A stretch of DNA of 64,000 nucleotides from Ruminococcus sp. Phil11 (GCA_001940925.1 MSGZ01000040.1:1-64000), one strand, 5' to 3'; shown: positions 32,804 through 44,960, counted from the first letter of the stretch. Numbers and translations: made by a program. The notes: generated from the letters alone by a model not told the origin.

Positions 32804-33182
32804 CAATCGCTGCATCTGATTCGCAATTTTTGCGGTAAAAATACGGTTTATGCAGGTTTTCAGGACGTTTTTGTGAAAATATGCAGTTCGTTCAGAAAAC
32901 ATGGATGATCCGGTCGCAATCATCGGGAATTTTGAAACACGATTCGCAAAAAACAAGATATTACATCGTTTTATACAGTCCCTCCGGATTAAATGCAGGT
33001 CGGACTGTATATTTATCAGATTCCGGAACGATGCTTGACAAAGTGTCGTTTTCTCGGAAAACATGGAGAATATGAACGCAAAATCTGAGCAGTCTATATG
33101 GCCGGCAGCAGCTTTTGCGCAGAAAAATCATTTTGTACAGAAAATGAGCAGTAATCAAATTCATACAGAAAGGAGCATCCGC
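32804..33182. other. intergenic region with one long-loop inverted repeat
   Basis: 379 bases without a credible gene, locally AT-rich. ATACAGTCC (32973-32981) pairs with GGACTGTAT (33002-33010) around a 20-nt loop, then ATTTATC: a possible terminator of kptA. No clear promoter for the next gene. Confidence 0.45.
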
Positions 33183-35099
33183 ATGACCGGTTTTATCCCG
33201 GTGACCGTGGAGGAGCTGCGGGAACGCGGCATTGAACAGCCGGATTTTGTCTATGTCAACGGCGACGCCTACGTCGATCACCCGAGCTTCGGTGCTGCAA
33301 TCATCTGCCGCATTCTGGAACATGCGGGCTATTCGGTCGCGATGCTCGCACAGCCCGACTGGAAAACTGACCGCGATTTCCTGCGCTTCGGCAGGCCGCG
33401 GCTCGCGTTTCTGGTCAGCGGCGGCAACATCGACAGCATGGTCGCGCATTATACTTCCGCGAAGAAAAAACGCTCCGACGATGCCTATTCACCCGGCAAC
33501 AAGGCGGGCAGACGCCCGGACAGAGCCGTCATCGTTTACTGTCAGAAACTGCGCAGCATCTACGGAAACGATGTGCCGATCCTCATCGGCGGGCTGGAAG
33601 CGTCACTCCGCCGCTTTGCACACTATGACTACTGGGACAACAGCGTGCACCCCTCGGTACTGCTCGAAAGCGGCGCGGATATCCTGAGCTTCGGCATGGG
33701 CGAGCACAGTATGCTTGAGCTGGCGTCGCTGCTGGATTCCGGCGTGCCCGTCAGCGAGATCCGCGATGTCCGCGGCACATGCTACCTCTGTGACCCCGCG
33801 GAAACACCGTTCGGCTCCGCGGAATGTCCGTCCTACGAGCAGGTAAAGGAAAGTAAGGAGGCCTATGCAAAGGCCTGCCGTATCCAGTACGACCAGCAGG
33901 ATGAGGTCTACGGGAAACGCATCATTCAGCGGCACGGGCGCAGAATGCTCGTGCAGAACCCGCCCGCGACCTCGCTGACGCAGCAGGAGTTCGACGACCT
34001 CTACAGACTCCCGTTCCAGCGCACCTATCACCCGATGTATGAGGCGGAGGGCGGCGTTCCCGCAATCAAGGAGGTGCGCTTCTCAATCACGCACAACCGC
34101 GGCTGCTTCGGCTTCTGCAATTTCTGCTCGATCGCGCTGCATCAGGGCAGACGCATGACGATGCGCTCGGAGGAATCGGTCATCGAGGAGGCAAAGTATC
34201 TGACCACGCTGCCGGATTTCAAGGGCTATCTGCACGATGTCGGCGGCCCGACCGCGAATTTCCGGCATCCTTCCTGCGAAAAGCAGTTACAGCACGGTCT
34301 CTGCAAGGGCAGAAAATGTCTGGCACCGGAGCCCTGCAAAAATCTGCATGTCGATCATCAGGATTATCTCCGGCTGCTCCGGAAGCTCCGCGCACTCCCA
34401 AAGATCAAGCGCGTATTTATCCGCTCCGGCATCCGGTATGACTATCTGCTGGCCGATAAAAATGACGAATTTTTCCGCGAGCTCGTGCGGTATCATGTCT
34501 CCGGACAGCTCAAGGTCGCGCCGGAGCACTGCTCGAATCATGTGCTCGACAAAATGGGCAAGCCGCATATCGAATATTACAAGGCATTCCAGAAACGCTT
34601 TTATGAGCTGACAAAATCCATGAATATGGAGCAGTATCTCGTGCCGTATCTGATGAGCAGTCATCCCGGCAGCACCATGAAGGACGCGATCGCACTCGCC
34701 TGCTTTCTGAAGGAGGAGGGCATCCGGCCGGAGCAGGTGCAGGATTTCTATCCGACGCCCGGCACAATCTCAACCTGTATGTTCTACACCGGACTGGACC
34801 CGTATACACTGGAACCGGTTTATGTCCCGCGCACGCCGAAGGAAAAATCCGAGCAGCGTGCCATGCTGCAGTATTTCAAGCCGGAAAACCATGCGCTGAT
34901 CCGGCAGGCACTGATTCAGGCAGGCCGCCGCGACCTGATCGGCAGCGGACCGCACTGCCTCGTCCCGGCAGACCCCGCAGCGGACAGAAAGCAAAGTCCG
35001 CAGAAAAACGCGCACCGTCCCCGGAAGCAAAACGGCGGACAGCGGCAGAACGGCGGGCAGCATAAGCCGCAGAAGCCGGGAAAGCAGCGCAGAAAATAA
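33183..35099 (+). CDS. YgiQ family radical SAM protein
   Basis: 638 residues. N-terminal half includes a B12-binding-like Rossmann region (ICRILEHAGYSVAMLAQP) and SGGNIDSMVAHYTSAKK, typical of YgiQ. The radical SAM triad is GCFGFCNFC (about residues 306-314). An SHPGSTMKDAI block and a basic, Gln/Lys/Arg-rich tail from about 600 finish the protein. I chose ATG 33183 with AAAGGAG; 40 codons of upstream open frame have no homology. Function of the family is unknown. Confidence 0.93.
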   Translation: MTGFIPVTVEELRERGIEQPDFVYVNGDAYVDHPSFGAAIICRILEHAGYSVAMLAQPDWKTDRDFLRFGRPRLAFLVSGGNIDSMVAHYTSAKKKRSDDAYSPGNKAGRRPDRAVIVYCQKLRSIYGNDVPILIGGLEASLRRFAHYDYWDNSVHPSVLLESGADILSFGMGEHSMLELASLLDSGVPVSEIRDVRGTCYLCDPAETPFGSAECPSYEQVKESKEAYAKACRIQYDQQDEVYGKRIIQRHGRRMLVQNPPATSLTQQEFDDLYRLPFQRTYHPMYEAEGGVPAIKEVRFSITHNRGCFGFCNFCSIALHQGRRMTMRSEESVIEEAKYLTTLPDFKGYLHDVGGPTANFRHPSCEKQLQHGLCKGRKCLAPEPCKNLHVDHQDYLRLLRKLRALPKIKRVFIRSGIRYDYLLADKNDEFFRELVRYHVSGQLKVAPEHCSNHVLDKMGKPHIEYYKAFQKRFYELTKSMNMEQYLVPYLMSSHPGSTMKDAIALACFLKEEGIRPEQVQDFYPTPGTISTCMFYTGLDPYTLEPVYVPRTPKEKSEQRAMLQYFKPENHALIRQALIQAGRRDLIGSGPHCLVPADPAADRKQSPQKNAHRPRKQNGGQRQNGGQHKPQKPGKQRRK

Positions 35100-35115
35100 T
35101 CGGAGGGAACGCATC

Positions 35116-35346
35116 ATGATGATGATAATTGACCGTTTTGAGGGTGATCTCGCCGTGATCTCGATGTATGATGAGGCGACCGGCGAGGTATTCTATAAGA
35201 ATCTTCCGGCGGACTGGCTGCCGGACGACGCCGCTGAGGGCGATGTGCTCGTCAAGGCAGACGGCAGATACGCAGTCGATACAAAGGAGACCGAAAAGCG
35301 CAGAGCGGCTGCGGCGGATAAGCTCAGCGGCCTGCAGGAGGACTGA
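35116..35346 (+). CDS. DUF3006 domain protein
   Basis: 76 residues. Begins MMMIIDRFEGDLAVI, the usual DUF3006 opening, a small beta-barrel-like domain common in Firmicutes, often beside MBL hydrolases. GGAGGG before ATG 35116; one base separates its stop from the flavoprotein start. Function unknown. Confidence 0.85.
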   Translation: MMMIIDRFEGDLAVISMYDEATGEVFYKNLPADWLPDDAAEGDVLVKADGRYAVDTKETEKRRAAAADKLSGLQED

Positions 35347-35347
35347 T

Positions 35348-36589
35348 ATGCCGCATCTGCTGATCGTCGGCTGCGGTGCTGCGGGCATGTATGCTGCCGT
35401 ACATGCGGCGCGGTGCGGGTGCAGCGTGACGGTTCTGGACGGGAACGACCGCCCCGGTCATAAGCTGTCGATCACCGGAAAAGGACGCTGCAACGTCACA
35501 AATGCCTGTGACCTTGACACATTTATGCAGAATGTCCCGCGCAATCCGCGGTTTCTGTACTCCGCACTTTCGCGGTGTATGCCGGCGGATGTGCAGGCGT
35601 TTTTTGAGGCCGAGGGCGTCCCGCTGAAAACCGAACGCGGCAGGCGGGTCTTTCCGCAGAGCGACCGCGCAGCCGATATCGTCGGCGCGCTGCTGCACGC
35701 AATGCAGGATGCAGGCGTCACCGTGCATCTGAACAGCCGCGTCAAAAAGCTCATATTATCTGAAGATTCCTGCACCGGCGTGATCCTTTCCGACGGCTCT
35801 GAGCTCCGTGCAGACGCCGTTCTGCTCGCAACCGGCGGCATGAGCTATCCGCGCACCGGCTCCCGCGGCGACGGCTACCGTCTTGCGGAGCAGGCCGGAC
35901 TTGCCGTCATCCCGCCGCAGCCCTCGCTGATCCCGCTGGAAACCGCCGAATCCGATGCCGCAGAGATGCAGGGGCTCTCCCTGCGCAATGTGACGCTGAC
36001 CGTCACGCAGGGCAAAAAAGTGATATTTACGGAGCTGGGCGAGATGCTGTTCACGCATTTCGGCATCTCCGGACCGCTGGTGCTGTCCGCAAGCTGCCGC
36101 ATGGACCCGCAGAAGCTTGACAGTTATCTGATGAAGATCGACATGAAGCCTGCACTGACGCCGGAGCAGCTTGACGCGAGAATGCTCCGCGATTTTGCCG
36201 CGCAGCAGAATAAGGATATCGTCAATGCGCTTCGCGGCCTGCTCCCCGCATCCATGATCCCTGTGATGCTGAACCGCGCAGGCATCCCGCAGACGCAGAA
36301 GATCCACGATATTACGAAGGCGCAGCGCATCGCGCTCGGCAGCTGCATCAAGGGCTTTACGCTCCATGCTTCGGCCATGCGCCCGGTCACGGAGGCAATC
36401 GTCACAAGGGGCGGCGTCTCCGTGAAGGAGATCAACCCGAACACAATGGAATCCAAGAAAATACGCGGATTATATATCGCGGGAGAGCTGCTGGACGTCG
36501 ATGCGTATACCGGCGGCTACAATCTGCAGATCGCATTCGCGACCGGCTATGCGGCGGCACTGGCTGCTGCGGAAACGGAGTCTGCATAA
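35348..36589 (+). CDS. FAD-dependent oxidoreductase of the HI0933/BaiN family
   Basis: 413 residues. Dinucleotide-binding motif LLIVGCGAAGMYAA at the N-terminus; SITGKGRCNVTN (about 40-51) and GMSYPRTGSRGDGY are family signatures; C-terminal IRGLYIAGELLDVDAYTGGYNLQIA binds FAD. The family includes the bile-acid 3-dehydro-4-reductase BaiN, but most members are uncharacterised, so a bile-acid role should not be assumed. Start ATG 35348 lies one base past the DUF3006 stop; coupled translation is likely. Confidence 0.93.
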   Translation: MPHLLIVGCGAAGMYAAVHAARCGCSVTVLDGNDRPGHKLSITGKGRCNVTNACDLDTFMQNVPRNPRFLYSALSRCMPADVQAFFEAEGVPLKTERGRRVFPQSDRAADIVGALLHAMQDAGVTVHLNSRVKKLILSEDSCTGVILSDGSELRADAVLLATGGMSYPRTGSRGDGYRLAEQAGLAVIPPQPSLIPLETAESDAAEMQGLSLRNVTLTVTQGKKVIFTELGEMLFTHFGISGPLVLSASCRMDPQKLDSYLMKIDMKPALTPEQLDARMLRDFAAQQNKDIVNALRGLLPASMIPVMLNRAGIPQTQKIHDITKAQRIALGSCIKGFTLHASAMRPVTEAIVTRGGVSVKEINPNTMESKKIRGLYIAGELLDVDAYTGGYNLQIAFATGYAAALAAAETESA

Positions 36590-36606
36590 AAAAAGGAGGG
36601 ACGGCT

Positions 36607-37284
36607 TTGGAAAACCTGTTTGCGGGAATTGTCGGCGAACTGGTCGTGACTGTGCTCCGTGTCCTGCTTATCATCATCATTTCCGCCGTGGCCGGTGCGC
36701 TGATCGCTGCCGTTGCCGGCGGCGGGCTCGGCTATCTCTCCGAACGAAAGAAGCGTCTCAATGCTGTCGCCAAAACCGCTGACAGCTATGTCGTCAACGG
36801 CAGAATTGCGGATGCTGAAACTGTGACCGTTCACGAAAAGGATACCGTGAAATATCATCACAAGTTTGCCGTCCGTTATGCAGATGAAAACAATACGGAG
36901 CGGCGCGCTTATCTCGGCATCAGCACGACGACCCCGCTCCCCTACCGCGTCGGCGACCCGATCCCGCTGCGGATCATGCCGGTGCCGGTGCTCACTCCGC
37001 TCGCCGATGCCTTTGACCCGAACCGCGGTGCAGACGGAAAGCTGCCCGGGCTGATTGCATTCCGGAGCTGGCTCGGCCGTCCCGTGGACGAGACCGGCAC
37101 GGTCATGCCGGAGGAGGACTACATCCAGCTCATGAAGGATCTGGAATCAGCCGCCGAAAATGACCGCTCGCGGGCATTCCGCTGGTTTATCCTCGGCAGC
37201 GCGCTGACGCTCCTTGCAATTCTGATGCTCACTTCCTGCGGACATTCGGTCATTGATGAGGCTTCCCGGAACACCATGCTCTGA
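36607..37284 (+). CDS. membrane protein of unknown function, TTG start
   Basis: 225 residues. TTG at 36607 follows AAAAAAGGAGGG; no ATG lies near. An N-terminal helix (about 10-48) with a Gly/Ala-rich end, a cytoplasmic or external beta-rich domain (VTVHEKDTVKYHHKFAVRYADE, then RVGDPIPLRIMPVPV) and a C-terminal helix (about 192-212). The middle part recalls DUF3592-type domains; assignment is weak. 17 bp after the flavoprotein gene. Confidence 0.7.
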   Translation: MENLFAGIVGELVVTVLRVLLIIIISAVAGALIAAVAGGGLGYLSERKKRLNAVAKTADSYVVNGRIADAETVTVHEKDTVKYHHKFAVRYADENNTERRAYLGISTTTPLPYRVGDPIPLRIMPVPVLTPLADAFDPNRGADGKLPGLIAFRSWLGRPVDETGTVMPEEDYIQLMKDLESAAENDRSRAFRWFILGSALTLLAILMLTSCGHSVIDEASRNTML

Positions 37285-37316
37285 ACATTCACCTGACAGA
37301 CGAAATGAGGTTATCT

Positions 37317-37577
37317 ATGAACTTTAACGATGATTTTTTTACAATGCTTGGCCTGTTTATCACCTGCGTTGTGCAATTTGTATTTTATCTGATTGCGTTT
37401 ATAGTGCTTCTGATTCTTGCACACCGCGCCGGTCAGCGTTTCAAAGAAAGCCTGTCCGAGCAGGCACGAAAACAGTATAAGGGCTTCCGGATTGCGGCAT
37501 TTATCTGCGGCGGTCTGACGCTGCTGATGCTGCTCATCGGTGCTGCTGCATATATCATGGGGTTCGCGCTTCTGTGA
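37317..37577 (+). CDS. small membrane protein
   Basis: 86 residues with two helices (about 8-32 and 58-84). I prefer ATG 37317, which has GAGG seven bases upstream, over the ATG at 37305. No family recognised; lies between the preceding membrane protein and uvrA. Confidence 0.6.
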   Translation: MNFNDDFFTMLGLFITCVVQFVFYLIAFIVLLILAHRAGQRFKESLSEQARKQYKGFRIAAFICGGLTLLMLLIGAAAYIMGFALL

Positions 37578-37635
37578 GCTGACCTGCATTGCAGGCATCC
37601 ACTTTTTGTATTTCCTGAAAGAAAGGTCTGTTTCC

Positions 37636-40455
<2,820 letters not shown>

Positions 40456-40506
40456 ATCATATTTTCTCCCGCAGCAGCATAGGATAAGGCAGGTGAACGG
40501 ACAGAT

Positions 40507-41262
40507 ATGCAGTACAGGGAATACGGAAAACAGAATCCGAAAACAGTCGTCCTGCTGCACGGCGGCGGACTTTCATGGTGGAATTTCCGCGCAGAGGCTG
40601 AACTGCTGCAGGACACATATCATGTGATCCTGCCGGTTCTTGACGGCCATGCGGGCAGTGACCGGCATTATACGTCGATCGAAGATAACGCGGCGGCACT
40701 CATTGCGTTCATCCGTGAGATACCGGGCGGCTCTGTCGATCTGCTCGGCGGCGTCTCGCTCGGCGCACAGACCGTGCTGGAAATGCTCGCGCAGAGCCCC
40801 GATATCTGTAAACATGCTTTTGCAGAAAGCGCGATGGTGCTTCCGTCCCGCATCACCGAATGCATGATCGGACCGGCGTTCGGCTGCTGCTATCCGCTGA
40901 TCCGGAAAAAGTGGTTTTCGCGGCTGCAGTTCCGCTCCCTGCATATTCAGGAGGAACTGTTCGATGAATACTACCGCGATACCTGCGCGATCACGAAAAA
41001 AGATATGATCGCATTTCTCCGCGCAAATGCATCCTATCCGCTGAAAGAGGCGCTGCGGGACTGCACTGCGGATGTGCATATTTTTTTCGGGGAAAAGGAA
41101 ATCCGAGGAATCCGGAAATCTGCGGAACTGTTACAGGAAAGCATTGCGGGAAGCACACTGCATATCCTGCCGGGAATGCGGCACGGTGACTTCTCGGTCA
41201 ATCATGCTGCGGAATATGCGCAGTGCGTCCGTGAGGTGCTGAACGGACCGCCTGCGCTGTGA
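40507..41262 (+). CDS. alpha/beta hydrolase
   Basis: 251 residues. VVLLHGGGLSWWNF forms the oxyanion region, GGVSLGAQT the nucleophile elbow (Ser near residue 84), and the His is in MRHGDFSVNHA near the C-terminus. Single domain with cap helices around 120-165; no signal peptide. Substrate not predictable. It starts 51 bp after uvrA and 21 bp before yabP. Confidence 0.88.
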   Translation: MQYREYGKQNPKTVVLLHGGGLSWWNFRAEAELLQDTYHVILPVLDGHAGSDRHYTSIEDNAAALIAFIREIPGGSVDLLGGVSLGAQTVLEMLAQSPDICKHAFAESAMVLPSRITECMIGPAFGCCYPLIRKKWFSRLQFRSLHIQEELFDEYYRDTCAITKKDMIAFLRANASYPLKEALRDCTADVHIFFGEKEIRGIRKSAELLQESIAGSTLHILPGMRHGDFSVNHAAEYAQCVREVLNGPPAL

Positions 41263-41283
41263 GAATCCGGTGAGGGGAGAACC

Positions 41284-41547
41284 ATGGGAACAGAGCATAA
41301 CGCGATACTTGAAAACCGCGAAAAACTGCAGTTATCCGGCGTGACGGCGATCGACAGCTTTGACGACCGCGCCGTCGTGCTGTACACAAACTGCGGACAG
41401 CTGACGATCCTCGGACGGAATCTGCAGATGCAGCAGATCAGCGTGGAGACCGGCGATGTGACCGTCGAGGGCGAGGTGCAGGCCATGCGCTACAGCGACC
41501 GCGACCGCACCGCTCCCGCCGGACTGCTCGGGCGGATGCTGCGATGA
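41284..41547 (+). CDS. yabP: sporulation protein YabP
   Basis: 87 residues, YabP/YqfC family: LENREKLQLSGVTAIDSFDDRAV followed by LTILGRNLQMQQISVETGDVTVEGEV. Needed for spore cortex or coat formation in Bacillus. GGGGAGA before ATG 41284; stop overlaps the yabQ start (ATGA), the conserved yabPQ pair. Confidence 0.93.
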   Translation: MGTEHNAILENREKLQLSGVTAIDSFDDRAVVLYTNCGQLTILGRNLQMQQISVETGDVTVEGEVQAMRYSDRDRTAPAGLLGRMLR

Positions 41548-41936
41548 CGCCGCATCTGTCTGTTTCACAGGAGCTGACCCGCTTCGCACAAAGCCTGCTG
41601 CTCGGCATTCCCGCGGGACTGCTGCTCGACCTGTTCCGGACGCTCCGCGCCCTGCTGCCGCATCACCCGCTGACGGTGTTCCTTGAGGACGCGCTTTATA
41701 CGTTTCTGCTGTGTTTTCTGCTGCAGTGCTTTATCTGGATGTACGCAGACACCGTCCTGCGCTGGCAGTATGCATTCGGGGAAATGACCGGTCTGGCGGT
41801 CTATCTGCTGACGGCAGGAACGGTCTGGAGCAGAGTGCTCCGGCGGGTCTGTACGATCCGGCAAAAAATCCGCAGCATATTTGTAAAAAATACTGAAAAA
41901 GAAAAGCCTGCTGAAAAAATCACAGAAAGCACTTGA
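41544..41936 (+). CDS. yabQ: spore cortex biosynthesis protein YabQ
   Basis: 130 residues, several hydrophobic helices from residue 12 to 115 and a lysine-rich tail, as in YabQ membrane proteins required for spore cortex assembly. Context (yabP before, divIC and S1-domain gene after) matches the Bacillus order, which supports the call despite weak sequence conservation in the family. Confidence 0.88.
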   Translation: MTPHLSVSQELTRFAQSLLLGIPAGLLLDLFRTLRALLPHHPLTVFLEDALYTFLLCFLLQCFIWMYADTVLRWQYAFGEMTGLAVYLLTAGTVWSRVLRRVCTIRQKIRSIFVKNTEKEKPAEKITEST

Positions 41937-41962
41937 CGAATCGCAGGCTTTGCTGTATAATA
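41934..41962 (+). promoter_or_regulatory. promoter of the divIC/S1-domain operon
   Basis: -35 TTGACG (41934-41939, overlapping the yabQ stop), 17-bp spacer, -10 TATAAT (41957-41962), 80 bp before divIC. Confidence 0.8.
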
Positions 41963-42041
41963 ATCATGTATCCGTATCGGATGCGACAGATAGAAACACG
42001 GACGGCAGTCCCGTCCGCATTGTCAGAACGGAGACCGAGAC

Positions 42042-42368
42042 ATGGAACGCAATAAGGGTATACGCCGCGAGAAAGCAAAGCAGCGCAGACATGCCATACT
42101 GGAATGGCTTGTCACCCGCATTGCCGCCGTCATTCTGCTGATCGCCTGCATCATTTCCTTTGTATCAACGCAGGCGACGCTCAATGAAAAGCGGCAGGAG
42201 CAGGCGGAGCTGGAAGCTGCGATCGAGCAGGCAAGAGATGAATATATGGAGCTTGAAAAGTTCGTGGATGCGGACGATCTGAAGGGTTATATGGAAAAGG
42301 CCGCGATCGAGGATCTGAATTACGCCTACCCCAACGAAAGACGCTTTTATGATACATCCCGGAACTGA
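42042..42368 (+). CDS. divIC: septum formation initiator, DivIC/FtsB family
   Basis: 108 residues: basic cytoplasmic start (KGIRREKAKQRR), one membrane helix (about 24-44), then an extracellular coiled coil (EKRQEQAELEAAIEQARDEY) and a short domain ending IEDLNYAYPNERRFYD. Part of the FtsL-DivIB-DivIC complex at the septum. Own promoter upstream; 17 bp to the S1-domain gene. Confidence 0.92.
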   Translation: MERNKGIRREKAKQRRHAILEWLVTRIAAVILLIACIISFVSTQATLNEKRQEQAELEAAIEQARDEYMELEKFVDADDLKGYMEKAAIEDLNYAYPNERRFYDTSRN

Positions 42369-42385
42369 GCACAGAAAGGAACAGT

Positions 42386-42835
42386 ATGCAGCTGGAAATC
42401 GGACAGATCTATGAGGGGCGTGTGCGGAGCATCACGCAGTACGGCGCATTTGTGGAGGTCTGCGGCGAAAATGAGCAGGACTCCGCGACGGGCATGGTGC
42501 ATATCTCCGAGGTCGCAAATACATTTGTGAAGGAGATCCGCGATTTTCTGCACGAGAACGACACCGTGCGGGTCAAGGTCATCGGCGTGAATCCGCAGGG
42601 AAAGATCAGCATGTCGGTCAAGCAGGCGGAGGAGCCGAAACCGCAGGATAAGCCGCAGCGGAAACCGCGCGATCCGCAGAAGCCGCGTATCTACGAGCCG
42701 AAGCGGTCTGTGCCGCAGTCGGAGATGAGCTTCGAGGATAAGCTGCTGCATTTTAAGCAGGCAAGCGAGGAAAAGATCTGCGATCTGAAGCGCGGCAGCG
42801 AGCGCAGAAGCGGCTCCCGCAGCAGAAGAAGCTGA
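42386..42835 (+). CDS. S1 RNA-binding domain protein (YabR-like)
   Basis: 149 residues. One S1 domain (about 1-80) with GQIYEGRVRSITQYGAFVEV and GMVHISEVANTFV, then a long basic Lys/Arg/Ser/Pro tail with SFEDKLLHFKQASEEK, a motif typical of YabR/GSP13-like proteins. Binds RNA, probably on ribosomes. Conserved place after divIC. Terminator follows at 42844. Confidence 0.92.
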   Translation: MQLEIGQIYEGRVRSITQYGAFVEVCGENEQDSATGMVHISEVANTFVKEIRDFLHENDTVRVKVIGVNPQGKISMSVKQAEEPKPQDKPQRKPRDPQKPRIYEPKRSVPQSEMSFEDKLLHFKQASEEKICDLKRGSERRSGSRSRRS

Positions 42836-42843
42836 ACGATCAG

Positions 42844-42876
42844 AAGAGGCATCCGTTTCCGCGGAGCCTCTTTTTT
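42844..42876 (+). terminator. terminator after the S1-domain gene
   Basis: AAGAGGC (42844-42850) pairs with GCCTCTT (42866-42872) with an inner TCCG/CGGA stem, then a run of T. Confidence 0.85.
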
Positions 42877-42897
42877 GTTACCGGAAAGGACACACAA

Positions 42898-43650
42898 ATG
42901 AAAGACGATTTTTTCCGCAGGCGCATCCTTGACCTTGCGGAGCAGGCAGACCGCACCGGCCGCTATACCTTCACGGATTTCCTGACCGCTGCGGAGTATG
43001 CCGAATATCTCGCCGTGCGGAATCAGCTCCCCCGCTGCGGCTGTACGGTCTGGGGCGGGCATGAGGACGCAGACCGCGTCATGCTGCGCTTCGGGAGCGA
43101 GGAGCAGCTCGGTTATTCGGAAGAATTCCCGATTGTCTGCGTTGCCGTGATGCCGGCGCAGGAGAAATTTGCGGAGCAGCTCAGTCACCGTGATATTTTA
43201 GGAGCAGTGATGCACCTCGGCATAGAGCGCGGTCAGACCGGCGATATCCTGACCGTGAACAAGTCGGCGTACCTGTTCTGCACGCCTGCAATGGGCGAGT
43301 ATATCTGCCGGGAGCTGACACGCGTCCGGCATACAACCGTCACATGCAGCATCACGGATAAGCTGCCGGAGACTGCCGAAACACATTTTGAATCCGTGAC
43401 CGTGCAGGCCGCCTCAGAGCGCGTTGACGGCATCATTGCAAAGCTGTATCACATTTCCCGCGGGGAATGCCTTGCGCTGTTCCGCGCCGGAAAGATCGCG
43501 CTGAACGGTGCCGTGACCGAGAACAGCAGCGCGCAGCTCAAAACCGGCGACGTCGTCTCAGTACGCGGCTGCGGCAAATTCCGCTATGCGGGCATCACCG
43601 GCACCACGCGAAAGGGAAACCAGATCATTGAAGTGGAGAAGTATGTATGA
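42898..43650 (+). CDS. ylmH: YlmH-like S4-domain RNA-binding protein
   Basis: 250 residues. N-terminal YlmH domain with FTDFLTAAEYAEYLAV and MHLGIERGQTGDIL; C-terminal S4 domain (about 170-245) with ASERVDGIIAKLYHISRGE and FRAGKIALNG. YlmH binds stalled 50S/peptidyl-tRNA complexes in ribosome quality control in Bacillus. GAAAGGA before ATG 42898. Confidence 0.93.
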   Translation: MKDDFFRRRILDLAEQADRTGRYTFTDFLTAAEYAEYLAVRNQLPRCGCTVWGGHEDADRVMLRFGSEEQLGYSEEFPIVCVAVMPAQEKFAEQLSHRDILGAVMHLGIERGQTGDILTVNKSAYLFCTPAMGEYICRELTRVRHTTVTCSITDKLPETAETHFESVTVQAASERVDGIIAKLYHISRGECLALFRAGKIALNGAVTENSSAQLKTGDVVSVRGCGKFRYAGITGTTRKGNQIIEVEKYV

Positions 43651-43654
43651 GGTG

Positions 43655-43885
43655 CCTCCGGCGGATTTATAATGGGCTCCGCCCAAACCCGCCAAAGGGA
43701 CACTGTCCCTTTGGAATCCCACTATAGAAAAAAAGAGAGGAAATACATTCTTTTTTATTATAATGGGGTCTGGGGACAATGTCCCCAGCGAGGGGGATGG
43801 GGGCGAGTAGCCCCCATTTTTGATCCGTCGGAGACACTTTATCTACAAGCTGTAGCATCCGCGAAGCGGATACCTTTTTCAAAAA
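43655..43885 (+). repeat. palindrome-rich intergenic element, copy A
   Basis: A chain of short-loop palindromes: GGGCTCCGCCC, AAAGGGACACTGTCCCTTT, GGGGACAATGTCCCC, GGGGGCGAGTAGCCCCC and a GCGAAGC end. The central part and both ends recur in inverted orientation at 53031-53212 (copy B). A non-coding dispersed repeat of REP or MITE type. Confidence 0.8.
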
Positions 43886-43923
43886 TAAACGACTTTTTAC
43901 AATTTACGAAGAAGGTGAACGGA

Positions 43924-44085
43924 ATGACTGCCGACAGATACCTGACATATTGGTGCAGCAATGACGATTGGTGGGATTATGACGAAAACGGAAAACCTGT
44001 TATCCTGCCAACGGCTCCGGAAGAAGCACAAGAAAGCTATCGGTATTATCTTGAACAAAAAAGAAAAAACGCCAAACCGCCCTGA
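43924..44085 (+). CDS. 53-residue hypothetical protein
   Basis: ATG 43924 after GAAGGTGAAC; sequence has YWCSNDDWWDYDENGKPVILP and a basic tail, rich in Trp/Tyr/Asp. Ends in its own terminator. It follows the dispersed repeat and has no known family. The frame extends upstream into the repeat, which I exclude. Confidence 0.5.
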   Translation: MTADRYLTYWCSNDDWWDYDENGKPVILPTAPEEAQESYRYYLEQKRKNAKPP

Positions 44086-44106
44086 ATAATCAAGGCGGTT
44101 TTCTCA
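44075..44106 (+). terminator. terminator overlapping the 53-residue gene end
   Basis: AACCGCC (44075-44081) pairs with GGCGGTT (44094-44100), followed by TTCTCATTT; the stem begins before the stop codon. Confidence 0.7.
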
Positions 44107-44176
44107 TTTACTGCGCATGAACCCATGCATTTCCGGGCATACTGTCAGCAAGATCCAAGCAAGGGAGATGCAGAGT

Positions 44177-44953
44177 ATGGCATACCGGAAAGTCGTGATC
44201 GCGGGGCTGGATACCTCCCGGCTCGCGGTGCTGACAGAGGACGAAAAAATGCAGCTGCTCCGCGAAATGCAGGAGACCGGCAGCGAAGAAGCGCGGGAAA
44301 AGCTGATCCTCGGGAACCTGCGGCTCGTGCTCAGCGTGATGCAGCGGTTCACCGGCCGCGGCGAGGATCCCGACGACCTGTTCCAGATCGGGGTGATCGG
44401 CCTGATGAAAGCGATCAACAATTTCGACCTGTCAAAGGATGTGCGCTTTTCGACCTACTGCGTCCCGATGATCGCGGGCGAGCTGCGGCGGTATCTGCGG
44501 GATTCCCACGCGGTCAAGGTCAGCCGTTCGCTGCGCGATCTCGCGTATAAGGCACTGCAGGCAAGGGAGCGTCTGACCGCGGCGCTGAACCGCGAACCGA
44601 CCGCCCGCATGATCGCGGAGGAGATCGGCGCGGAGACCGCGGACGTCGTCACGGCATTGGAAAGCATCAGCGATCCCGTTTCGCTCTACGAGCCGATCTA
44701 TTCGGATTCCGGCGATCCGCTCTGCCTGATCGACCAGATCGGCGACCCCGACAGCAGTGAACAGAACTGGATGTCCGAGCTTGCCCTGCGGGACGCGCTG
44801 GCCTCTCTCGGCGACCGGGAAAAAAATATCCTCCGCCGGCGTTTCTGGCAGGGCAAAACGCAGGTGGAGGTCGCGCAGGAGATCGGCATATCGCAGGCAC
44901 AAGTCTCGCGCATTGAAAAAGCCGCGATCGCGAAGATCAAGTCGCAGCTGTGA
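44177..44953 (+). CDS. sigG: sporulation sigma factor, SigG-type
   Basis: 258 residues from ATG 44177 (GGGAG site). Opening RKVVIAGLDTSRLAVLT is SigG-like. Region 2 reads ARDKLI-type EEAREKLILGNLRLVLSVMQRF and DDLFQIGVIGLMKAI; region 3 KVSRSLRDLAYKAL; region 4 GISQAQVSRIEKAAIAKI. Directs late forespore transcription. SigF is the close alternative, but the N-terminus and SRSLRD favour SigG. No spoIIAB-type anti-sigma gene adjoins, also as expected for sigG. Confidence 0.93.
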   Translation: MAYRKVVIAGLDTSRLAVLTEDEKMQLLREMQETGSEEAREKLILGNLRLVLSVMQRFTGRGEDPDDLFQIGVIGLMKAINNFDLSKDVRFSTYCVPMIAGELRRYLRDSHAVKVSRSLRDLAYKALQARERLTAALNREPTARMIAEEIGAETADVVTALESISDPVSLYEPIYSDSGDPLCLIDQIGDPDSSEQNWMSELALRDALASLGDREKNILRRRFWQGKTQVEVAQEIGISQAQVSRIEKAAIAKIKSQL

Positions 44954-44960
44954 TCATCAG

